The notes under the pieces are model-generated. The model saw only the letters and a list, made by a program, of their open reading frames with translations, was not told the origin of the DNA and did no database searches. A stretch of 5,797 nucleotides of DNA from Synechococcales cyanobacterium PMM_0036 (GTDB taxonomy: Bacteria; Cyanobacteriota; Cyanobacteriia; Elainellales; Elainellaceae). The stretch lies in assembly GCA_949127645.1 (NCBI GenBank), contig CASBQM010000266.1, forward strand, positions 1 to 5,797, in the 5' to 3' direction. Positions within the stretch are counted from its first letter, which is position 1. Each line of letters opens with the position of its first letter. This document shows, one piece after another, positions 1-5,195 of the stretch. A program made the position numbers and the translations under genes.

Positions 1-1501
1 GATCTAGCCCGATGACGCTGGGCTGAGCCTGATTGAGTCGCGTGAGAAGCTGATTGAGGTAGCGATCGCTCAAGGAAGTAGACTTTCCATCTGGCAACAC
101 CCCGCCGTACTGCTGTCTTTCCTGATCGCTGATGGTGACAATCAGCAGACGAGAATCCTCAGATTCGGCAGGACGCAGCCGCATCAATGCATCAAATGTC
201 TGTAGCTCTGAGGTTTGCAAAAATCCGGCATGGCGCAAACCCGTCAGCGTTGCCATCACCACCAGACTAGAGATCAGCACTTTTGAAAACTGGTGCAAAT
301 GCCGAGAGACAGGCGATCGACTAGGTGATTTCCTAGGCGTTTCGCTGTCCCCCACCCTTAACCTCTGCCCTACTAACTGCTTCCAGGTGGGGGGAGCCTC
401 TGCCGGATTTTGGCAAATCATCGGTAGCCACGTGGCGCAAGGAAACTGATCCTCCAACCCTTGCAGCCGTTCTCGCGCCTGCCGTACCGCCTGATAAAAC
501 AATTCGCCCTGAGAAAAGCTAGACAGAAATGATTTGAGGAATTCTTGGGCGACGCGATCGGGCACAGGTTCGCGCATAACAATCATTTGGGGAATCTGCA
601 AATCTGCCAGATTGCGCGCTAGACCTAAGCCATCGCAAGAGTTGAAAATCGCCAGCTTTAGCCCGCGCTCGACAGCTTTACGGAGTCCATGGCGGAGTTG
701 ACGAATGGTGAGGCTGTCGGTGGCATTAATAAAAATCTGACCTTCCTCGATCGCCAGATCTGAGCCAGAGCTATGTCCTGCAAAAAACAGAATGTCCCAA
801 GGCTGTGCCCAGAGCTGATCGCTGAGTTCCTGGCGCTGAGGCTCAACGAGAAAGTGAATGTCGGCATCAGGTAGCTCTTCGAGTAAGACCCGATCGCCCT
901 GCACGTCAATGCCCTGACTGTTGCCCAAGACAGCCAGAATTTTTAGCCGATCTTTAGGAGGCGCGATTTTACCAATCTGTTCATAGGTGGGCAAGCTGAG
1001 GGCAAGTTCGGATTGGGTGTAGCGATCGCCCAATTCCCAGGTTTGCCAGGGCAGCCTTTGCAGCAATGGATCGTCAGTTTGCAAAATCACCCGAATTGAG
1101 TCATGGAGCGACAACTGCTCTAGCCATTTTTCTCGCAGAGGGCGAAACGACTCCGAGCGCAGCCAGATGTTAAAGCGATCGCTCAGCGCCTCGGCGGCAC
1201 TTTGACAATCAGTCAGCATGGAAACGTTTGTCACCTGTGCTTTGGGGGCTTCCAGACGAGTTGGGGTTCCCAATCGCCGATAGGTCGATCGCCAATGCTG
1301 GTAATAGGGCAGCAAATCAGGAGCAGGAGGCAGCTTTCCCGTCACTTCGGCAAGCGGATAGTACGCCCAGCCGGGTTGCACCCTATCCTGCTCTGGAAGT
1401 TGCTCGTGATAAGATTGCTCTTGACTAATTTGCAATGTCACCGGAAAGCCTGTCTCAAGGCTCCCCTCACCAAACTTTAGAACAACTAGCTTACCTGCCA
1501 T
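1..1501 (-). CDS. CHAT-CHASE2 protein (caspase-like peptidase domain plus membrane sensor), C-terminus beyond window
   Basis: The frame is open from the start codon to the window edge: 500 residues, with the C-terminus missing. Residues 1-65 form a short N-terminal region (MAGKLVVLKFGEG, then GKLPPAP) that I recall as typical of cyanobacterial CHAT proteins. Residues 185-365 are a CHAT (caspase/separase-like, clan CD) domain with the catalytic pair in place: His243 in FFAGHSSG and Cys289 in AIFNSCDGLG. A basic Ser/Arg-rich linker (380-407) precedes one membrane helix (about 407-427), then the start of a CHASE2 extracytoplasmic sensor domain (FDALMRLRP, LLIVTISD, PSVIGLD at 430-500). Family CHASE2 proteins usually end in further membrane helices, which would lie outside the window. 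The basic linker places CHAT in the cytoplasm. I chose the ATG at 1501 because GAGGA lies 7 bases upstream and the protein then begins like its relatives; the in-frame ATG at 1534 would add 11 residues and has a poorer ribosome site. Domain calls are confident. The substrate is unknown, and peptidase activity is inferred from the intact dyad. Confidence 0.93.
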   Translation of the reverse strand, partial: MAGKLVVLKFGEGSLETGFPVTLQISQEQSYHEQLPEQDRVQPGWAYYPLAEVTGKLPPAPDLLPYYQHWRSTYRRLGTPTRLEAPKAQVTNVSMLTDCQSAAEALSDRFNIWLRSESFRPLREKWLEQLSLHDSIRVILQTDDPLLQRLPWQTWELGDRYTQSELALSLPTYEQIGKIAPPKDRLKILAVLGNSQGIDVQGDRVLLEELPDADIHFLVEPQRQELSDQLWAQPWDILFFAGHSSGSDLAIEEGQIFINATDSLTIRQLRHGLRKAVERGLKLAIFNSCDGLGLARNLADLQIPQMIVMREPVPDRVAQEFLKSFLSSFSQGELFYQAVRQARERLQGLEDQFPCATWLPMICQNPAEAPPTWKQLVGQRLRVGDSETPRKSPSRSPVSRHLHQFSKVLISSLVVMATLTGLRHAGFLQTSELQTFDALMRLRPAESEDSRLLIVTISDQERQQYGGVLPDGKSTSLSDRYLNQLLTRLNQAQPSVIGLD

Positions 1502-1508
1502 CGAGGCT

Positions 1509-1513
1509 TCCTC
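1509..1513 (-). promoter_or_regulatory. Ribosome binding site deciding the CHAT-CHASE2 start
   Basis: GAGGA on the minus strand sits 7 bases before the ATG at 1501. The upstream in-frame ATG at 1534 has only GAGCGAG directly before it. This favours 1501 as the start and gives a 50-bp gap after the DUF1822 stop. Confidence 0.6.
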
Positions 1514-1551
1514 ACGGCTCTTGGACAGAATCATCTCGCTCGATGGCTGGG

Positions 1552-2505
1552 CTAAATCACAAAGGATTCTACAACGCTAGCATCGGCGATCGCCACCTGT
1601 ACCCGAAAAGCCTCGCCCGGCTGACCGCTAAACTGAAGCTGAATATAATTATCCGTACCGCGAGACTGGGCTTCTAAAAAGATCTCTCCTGCCTCATCCA
1701 GCACCGACAGCCGCAAATCCGGAGGCAAATAGGTCGTACCCGTGGGATGCACCTGAAGGCAAATGGCGGTTTGCTCATCTTCTGGAGTAAGTTCCACTAC
1801 GAGCGCTACGGGATGGGGCATTTGAATGTTGAGATCAATGAGCTTAGCGCGGCGGAGGCTGCCCTGAAGGCTAGTCTGAAGATCATTCTGCGGCTCAGTT
1901 TCCATGCCCCGAAAACCATAGGCAAGATTGGGAGGATTGAGCAGGGAATCTACGGTTTGCCAGCCCGCCTCAAACGTGTTTTGCAGCCATTGGCTGAGGT
2001 TTGCCACAGTTAAGGCGGCAGTAACCGGATGCATGAGCCGATCGAGATGATCAAGCAGAGCCTCAGGCGATCGCAGTTCACTCAGGGGCAATGCGCCGAT
2101 CGCCCGTTCCACAAAGCCTAGTAGGCTTGCTTCTTGCGATGCCTCATCAATTTGCACCACGACATAGCCAATCCGGTCTTCCCAGACTTCGGGCGGCACG
2201 TTGCAGATATCACCTGCCTCGCCGTTGACTAAAAGAGGACGACACTCCAGCTTACCTACCCCCAGAACTTCCAGATCGGCAACGTCTGCGCAGAGCTGAC
2301 TTACCGGATTCCAGCTATCGCTTGTGGTCGGGTCGGCAGCAATGCCCATCATCTGCAAGTAGTCGTTCATGACGCAGACCGCCAGCGTATTGAGCCGAAC
2401 TTGAGTCGCTTTCTCGGCAGGATGTCGGTGGGCAAACTGATCCGCTAGAGCGATCGCCCGACGAGTGATGGGAAGCGGTAGTGCAGATGAGGTGGTATGG
2501 GTCAT
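1552..2505 (-). CDS. DUF1822 family protein
   Basis: 317 residues, no signal peptide and no membrane helix, so probably cytoplasmic. The N-terminal half (about 12-190) carries what I recognise as the DUF1822 signature: QVRLNTLAVCVMNDYLQMMGI (36-56), SDSWNP (62-67), LECRPLLVNG (86-95) and VPPEVWEDRIGYVVVQID (103-120). A hydrophilic stretch (about 190-222, GFRG then LRRAK) leads to a C-terminal half (223-317) rich in beta-strand-like segments: LVVELTPE, LQVHPTG, LPPDLRLSVLDE, FLEAQSR, NYIQLQFSG, GEAFRVQVAI. This could be a beta-sandwich. The function of the family is unknown to me; I recall it as largely cyanobacterial and often found beside sigma-70-like and CHAT/CHASE2 genes. Here it lies between exactly those two, 27 bp after the first and 50 bp before the second, which suggests a partner or regulator role (inference). 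The only possible start is the ATG at 2505, because an in-frame TAA lies five codons upstream. Confidence 0.92.
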   Translation of the reverse strand: MTHTTSSALPLPITRRAIALADQFAHRHPAEKATQVRLNTLAVCVMNDYLQMMGIAADPTTSDSWNPVSQLCADVADLEVLGVGKLECRPLLVNGEAGDICNVPPEVWEDRIGYVVVQIDEASQEASLLGFVERAIGALPLSELRSPEALLDHLDRLMHPVTAALTVANLSQWLQNTFEAGWQTVDSLLNPPNLAYGFRGMETEPQNDLQTSLQGSLRRAKLIDLNIQMPHPVALVVELTPEDEQTAICLQVHPTGTTYLPPDLRLSVLDEAGEIFLEAQSRGTDNYIQLQFSGQPGEAFRVQVAIADASVVESFVI

Positions 2506-2520
2506 GGTAAAAGCTCTTTA

Positions 2521-2526
2521 TCCTCC
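2521..2526 (-). promoter_or_regulatory. Remote Shine-Dalgarno-like site before DUF1822
   Basis: GGAGGA on the minus strand is a strong ribosome-binding match, but it ends 15 bases before the ATG at 2505, farther than the usual 5-9. The spacer TAAAGAGCTTTTACC contains a small TAAA/TTTA inverted pair that might shorten the distance. No alternative in-frame start exists between the two. Confidence 0.4.
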
Positions 2527-2532
2527 AGTGCT

Positions 2533-3183
2533 TTATAGATATCCCTCCGACTGACCAAATTTACGCAAACGCGGCAAACATTGTCTTTGATAAAAGCTGC
2601 TCAAGGTTGAAACCGATAAACCCAGCTCAGCAGAAAGCTCCTTCCACCCGGTCTCTGGAGGCAGCCTTCGCAAAATCAGCATTTGGCAAGTGATCTGAGG
2701 ATACCCTTCAATATGTACCTGTTGCAGCTCGCCTGTGGCATCCAGTTCTGCCCAGGTTTTCACTTCCTGAAGGATGGGCGGCACGTCGGGCTGGGCAGCA
2801 AGATTGTCGATCGGGTCAACGACTTCGCCTGTTTCGCCCGATCGTGATCCTCTGGCTAAACCCGTGACGCGAGTTACCTGCTGCTTTTGTCCGTCAATAT
2901 AAAAATCCTGGAGCCGCCGTCTCAGATAGGCATTTAGCCAGGTGGAAACGCTGCTGCGATCGGGGTCATAGCGATCGCCCGTTTTGGCTTCACAGACGTT
3001 TTGGCAAAAATATACCCAGGTCTGCTGCACAGCATCCTGATAGTAGGCAACGCTTTCGCGCCATAGCTTGCCCGACGAGAGCCTGATCACCTGAGTCAGC
3101 CGTCGCTGCCGTGCCGGACTGCCGCGTGGATGACTACAGGCTTCTTTGACCAGTTGACGAAGTTGGACATCCAGTTCGTTCAT
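2533..3183 (-). CDS. ECF-like sigma-70 family RNA polymerase sigma factor
   Basis: 216 residues, close to the size of ECF (group 4) sigma factors, which keep only regions 2 and 4. A region-2-like segment spans about 38-95: YYQDAVQQTWVYFCQNV, then YDPDRSSVSTWLNAYLRRRLQDFY, matching the pattern 'D..Q.tw......YDP....f.tWl......r..D'. A long linker (96-165) is rich in Gly, Arg and Asp. Region 4 is about 166-210, with a helix-turn-helix at 179-205 (GWKELSAELGLSVSTLSSFYQRQCLPRL). The protein would direct RNA polymerase to a special promoter set. It is the first gene of the minus-strand cluster, so it could control its own operon. AAGGGGG ends 4 bases before the ATG, which supports the start. The match to classic ECF sequences is loose, and I recall this group as a cyanobacteria-specific type found beside DUF1822. 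The sigma call is likely; target promoters and any anti-sigma factor are unknown. Confidence 0.82.
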   Translation of the reverse strand: MNELDVQLRQLVKEACSHPRGSPARQRRLTQVIRLSSGKLWRESVAYYQDAVQQTWVYFCQNVCEAKTGDRYDPDRSSVSTWLNAYLRRRLQDFYIDGQKQQVTRVTGLARGSRSGETGEVVDPIDNLAAQPDVPPILQEVKTWAELDATGELQQVHIEGYPQITCQMLILRRLPPETGWKELSAELGLSVSTLSSFYQRQCLPRLRKFGQSEGYL

Positions 3184-3187
3184 CTAT

Positions 3188-3194
3188 CCCCCTT
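3188..3194 (-). promoter_or_regulatory. Ribosome binding site of the sigma factor gene
   Basis: AAGGGGG on the minus strand, with ATAG between it and the ATG at 3183. It supports that start. I could not assign convincing -10/-35 boxes upstream. Confidence 0.55.
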
Positions 3195-3255
3195 AGAGGA
3201 ATGCTTAAATAGCTTAAGTAGAGAAACAGCTTATGAAGATCCTGATTGTCCCATG

Positions 3256-3294
3256 TTCGACCCAGATATTAGACTCAAATCTTAGACCCAGATC
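3256..3294. repeat. Three degenerate 13-bp tandem repeats in the divergent intergenic region
   Basis: On the plus strand the units are TTCGACCCAGATA (3256-3268), TTAGACTCAAATC (3269-3281) and TTAGACCCAGATC (3282-3294). Units 1 and 3 differ at 2 of 13 positions; units 2 and 3 also differ at 2. A looser partial copy, TTAGACCGGATTC, lies at 3354-3366. The array lies 73 bp upstream of the sigma-factor start and 122 bp upstream of the start of the divergent secreted-protein gene. That position suits an operator read by a DNA-binding protein, but no binding protein can be named. Confidence 0.6.
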
Positions 3295-3405
3295 ATCGAC
3301 AAGCGATCGCCCTCTTGTAAGAATAGTGACTAGGGCGCACCGATTCGGGTCAATTAGACCGGATTCTCATCATCCAAACTAGAAAAAATAGATTAAAGCT
3401 GCTTT

Positions 3406-3410
3406 GAGGA
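3406..3410 (+). promoter_or_regulatory. Ribosome binding site deciding the start of the cysteine-repeat gene
   Basis: GAGGA lies 5 bases before the ATG at 3416 and 8 before the adjacent ATG at 3419. An in-frame TTG at 3404 overlaps this site and so is very unlikely to be the start. Confidence 0.65.
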
Positions 3411-3415
3411 AACTT

Positions 3416-3937
3416 ATGATGAACCTTAGATCTGTTGTGTCGATCGCCCTTTTTACCGCCATGGGAGGCATTGGCTTTATGCCCGTGCAGGTTCACGCCG
3501 AAGACACAAAGCCCTCAGCCCAGCAGATTATTCAATACGAGTGCTACGATCGCAGCGGCAATATTGCCTACGTCACCCCTAACCCGCAAGAGACGATCGG
3601 TTGGCAAATGGGATGTCGAGAAGTGTCCTACACCTCTAAAGCAGCGGTTCGAGCCGCCTATTACCAGTGCTACGACGGTAACGGCAATATCGCCCTGACC
3701 ACGACCAGCGAAGCCGTTGCGGATGCCCTAGACAACTGCCGAAACATTGGCTATCGAGATACTACGCCTCCCCAAGTCCAGCCCGTTTACTATGAGTGCC
3801 TTAACAGCAAGGGCGAAGTGGCGTTCACTACTGCACATCATCAGGATACTCAAGGCTGGGTGCCCAACTGTCGAGAGATCAGAACCATCAGCCCCACTGC
3901 CACTGGCTCAAATGCTGGCAGCCCTTTGCCGCGTTAA
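3416..3937 (+). CDS. Secreted protein with three two-cysteine repeats, family not recognised
   Basis: 173 residues from the ATG at 3416 (the ATG at 3419 is equally possible). Residues 1-28 look like a Sec signal peptide: Arg5, hydrophobic core SVVSIALFTAMGGIGFMPV, then a likely cut after VHA28 before EDTK. The mature part is three tandem repeats at about 41-71, 83-113 and 126-156. Each starts Y-x-C-(Y/L)-(D/N)-x-x-G-x-(I/V)-A and ends with a second Cys-Arg, giving Cys pairs 43/67, 85/108 and 128/152. Cysteine spacing within a repeat is 23-24 residues and the repeat period is 42-43. Six cysteines in an exported protein suggest one disulfide per repeat (inference). The tail (157-173) is Ser/Thr/Gly/Pro-rich. 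No membrane anchor, lipobox or catalytic motif is visible. It is divergent from the sigma-factor operon and may share its regulation. I do not recognise a named family; a small periplasmic or cell-surface binding protein is a guess. Confidence 0.85.
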   Translation: MMNLRSVVSIALFTAMGGIGFMPVQVHAEDTKPSAQQIIQYECYDRSGNIAYVTPNPQETIGWQMGCREVSYTSKAAVRAAYYQCYDGNGNIALTTTSEAVADALDNCRNIGYRDTTPPQVQPVYYECLNSKGEVAFTTAHHQDTQGWVPNCREIRTISPTATGSNAGSPLPR

Positions 3938-3947
3938 GCGATCGCAG

Positions 3948-3964
3948 TCTAACCCTAGGTTAGA
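3948..3964. terminator. Short inverted repeat between convergent genes, possible bidirectional terminator
   Basis: TCTAACC-CTA-GGTTAGA forms a perfect 7-bp stem with a 3-base loop. It lies between the stop of the cysteine-repeat gene (3937) and the stop of the convergent glycosyltransferase gene (3973). The position suits a shared terminator, but the stem is short, only modestly GC-rich and lacks a T-tract on either side, so termination is uncertain. Confidence 0.35.
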
Positions 3965-3972
3965 TGCTTGAC

Positions 3973-4980
3973 CTACAGATCTGCTTTCGAGCCGACCACT
4001 TCGCGCACTCGATAAATTGGGCGGTTTTGCGATTCGTGATAAGTCCGCATCGAAAGCTCTGCCAGTAGCCCAAAGCTCAACAATTGGATACCTGTTAAGA
4101 ACAACACAACCGCCAGGATAAGTAGCGGACGGTTGCCAATATCTTCTCCTAGGGTCAGCTTTAGGAAAGTCAGGTAAACGCCGACCGCAGCCCCTAGCAG
4201 CATTGCCACCAGTCCGAATAGACCAAAGACATGCATGGGACGAGTCAAAAACCGCTTCATGAAGAAGATGGTGAACAGATCCATTACGACTCGAAAAGTC
4301 CGCCCCAAGCCGTATTTGCTCTGCCCGAACTTACGCGCATGGTGCCGTACCGGAATTTCAGCAATTCTGGCTCCCTCAATGAATGCTAGGGCGGGTAAGA
4401 ATCGATGCAGTTCCCCATAGAGATTCATATCCATGACTAGCTCCGATCGATAGGCTTTCAGAGAGCAGCCGTAGTCATGAATGTTCACGCCCGTCACCTT
4501 GGCAATCAGCCAGTTGGCGATTTTGGAGGGCAGTAGCCGAGTCAGAGCCGCATCCTGTCGCTGCACTCGCCAGCCGCTCACCAAGTCGTAGCCTTCGTCC
4601 AGCTTTTCCAAGAGTCTTGGAATATCTGCCGGGTCGTTTTGCAAGTCGCCATCTAGGGTAATCATCACCTGACCTGTGGCATGGTGAAATCCGGCTGCCA
4701 TTGCGGCAGTCTGCCCATAGTTGCGACGCAGCAGCACGGCTTTTAGGTCAGTGCGATCGCCCGCAATTTGCCGCAGCAGATCTGCTGAGCCGTCCGTGGA
4801 GCCATCATCTACACAAATAATTTCATAGTTGAGGCGATTTTCCTGAAGCGTTGAAGCGATCGCCTCCACTAAACGCGGAATGCTCTCGACCTCGTTATAG
4901 ACCGGAACCACGATCGAGATAGGGACAGACAGAGGAGCGATCGCCTGTCTCGATCCGTCTGGAAACACTGATGTACTCAT
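3973..4980 (-). CDS. Polyprenyl-phosphate glycosyltransferase, GT2 family (GtrB/DPM1-like)
   Basis: 335 residues. The GT-A fold glycosyltransferase-2 domain covers about 20-235: IVVPVYNE (23-30), ICVDDGSTDGS (55-65, nucleotide-sugar binding), the LDGDLQNDP segment (109-117) with the metal-binding Asp-x-Asp, and DYGCSLKAYR (169-178). Two membrane helices follow at about 250-273 and 286-308, then a cytoplasmic tail. This layout and length match the GtrB group, including the structurally studied Synechocystis GtrB, which moves a sugar from a nucleotide donor onto undecaprenyl phosphate at the inner membrane face for later glycan or lipid decoration. The exact sugar cannot be read from the sequence. 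No GtrA-type flippase or third-step transferase lies beside it. I chose the ATG at 4980, with GGGAG 5 bases upstream; a GTG at 4992 would add four residues but directly abuts GAGGA. It appears to be transcribed alone. Confidence 0.93.
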   Translation of the reverse strand: MSTSVFPDGSRQAIAPLSVPISIVVPVYNEVESIPRLVEAIASTLQENRLNYEIICVDDGSTDGSADLLRQIAGDRTDLKAVLLRRNYGQTAAMAAGFHHATGQVMITLDGDLQNDPADIPRLLEKLDEGYDLVSGWRVQRQDAALTRLLPSKIANWLIAKVTGVNIHDYGCSLKAYRSELVMDMNLYGELHRFLPALAFIEGARIAEIPVRHHARKFGQSKYGLGRTFRVVMDLFTIFFMKRFLTRPMHVFGLFGLVAMLLGAAVGVYLTFLKLTLGEDIGNRPLLILAVVLFLTGIQLLSFGLLAELSMRTYHESQNRPIYRVREVVGSKADL

Positions 4981-4985
4981 AGAAA

Positions 4986-4990
4986 CTCCC
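4986..4990 (-). promoter_or_regulatory. Ribosome binding site of the glycosyltransferase gene
   Basis: GGGAG on the minus strand lies 5 bases before the ATG at 4980. A second purine block, GAGGAG, lies at 4992-4997, 11 bases from the start. Both favour 4980 over the GTG at 4992. Confidence 0.5.
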
Positions 4991-5111
4991 ACTCCTCACT
5001 AAACCTGTTCTCTGTCCCTACATTTTTGTCATGAAAGGGATCAGAAGTAAATTTCTACTCAACTCTGACGTATAAGGTCATGACGGATGAAAGCGGTGAG
5101 AGTTGCCTACT

Positions 5112-5171
5112 GTTCGCATGATTTAAGTTCGCATGATTTAAGTTCGCGTGATTTAAGTTCGCGTGATTTAA
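5112..5171. repeat. Four 15-bp tandem repeats
   Basis: Four head-to-tail units without spacers: GTTCGCATGATTTAA twice (5112-5126, 5127-5141), then GTTCGCGTGATTTAA twice (5142-5156, 5157-5171). The only variation is A to G at unit position 7, shared by the last two units. The array starts 24 bp beyond the Uma2 stop and ends 131 bp before the glycosyltransferase start. It may be slipped-strand expansion of the short tandem repeats common between cyanobacterial genes, or a cluster of protein-binding sites. Confidence 0.93.
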
Positions 5172-5195
5172 AGTTTTCTCAAAAGCCACATATTT

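Larger units (their letters stand above)
3184..3415. promoter_or_regulatory. Divergent promoter region between the sigma operon and the cysteine-repeat gene
   Basis: 232 bp separate two divergently transcribed genes, so promoters in both directions must start here or nearby. It holds the 13-bp repeat array, one HIP1 octamer (3303-3310) and AT-rich stretches near each start (GCTTAAATAGCTTAAG at 3203-3218; an A-rich run at 3381-3397). I found no clear consensus -35/-10 pair on either strand. That would fit non-housekeeping promoters but does not prove them. Confidence 0.5.
4981..5195. other. Intergenic region upstream of the glycosyltransferase gene
   Basis: 215 bp between two minus-strand genes. 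It contains the 15-bp repeat array near the Uma2 end, an 8-bp palindrome GTCATGAC (5077-5084) and a second GTCATGA at 5028-5034. The glycosyltransferase promoter must lie here unless transcription reads through from Uma2. No convincing -35/-10 pair and no strong terminator after Uma2 were seen, and I found no credible small coding frame. Confidence 0.5.

Noticed and set aside
320..335. Inverted repeat CTAGG-TGATTT-CCTAG
   Set aside because: It falls inside the CHAT-CHASE2 coding sequence, in the variable linker, with a 5-bp stem. Chance is the simplest explanation.
132..449. Plus-strand open frame of 105 codons
   Set aside because: It lies antisense to the continuous CHAT-CHASE2 reading frame, has no ribosome site or recognisable domain, and its translation looks like an antisense shadow.
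658..909. Minus-strand open frame of 83 codons inside the CHAT gene
   Set aside because: It is in another frame of the same strand and overlaps the conserved FFAGHSSG segment of the real gene, so it is a shadow frame.
1..1501. Possibility that the CHAT gene is broken or a pseudogene
   Set aside because: I read the frame codon by codon from 1501 to 2 without meeting a stop, and all CHAT and early CHASE2 motifs fall in the same frame. It only runs off the window edge.
1202..2013. Several plus-strand open frames opposite the CHAT and DUF1822 genes
   Set aside because: All are antisense to strongly conserved coding sequence and show no protein-like pattern of their own.
3404..3415. TTG at 3404 as the start of the cysteine-repeat protein
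   Set aside because: The codon overlaps the GAGGA ribosome site. Starting at the ATG at 3416 or 3419 gives proper spacing and a cleaner signal peptide.
4981..4992. GTG at 4992 as the glycosyltransferase start
   Set aside because: It directly follows GAGGA with no spacer, whereas the ATG at 4980 has GGGAG at 5 bases and costs only four non-conserved residues.
5112..5171. CRISPR array
   Set aside because: The 15-bp units are contiguous with no spacers and no cas genes are present, so this is a simple tandem repeat.
5173..5187. Possible terminator hairpin after Uma2 (GTTTT-CTC-AAAAGC)
   Set aside because: The arms pair over only about four A/T bases, so it is too weak to call a terminator.
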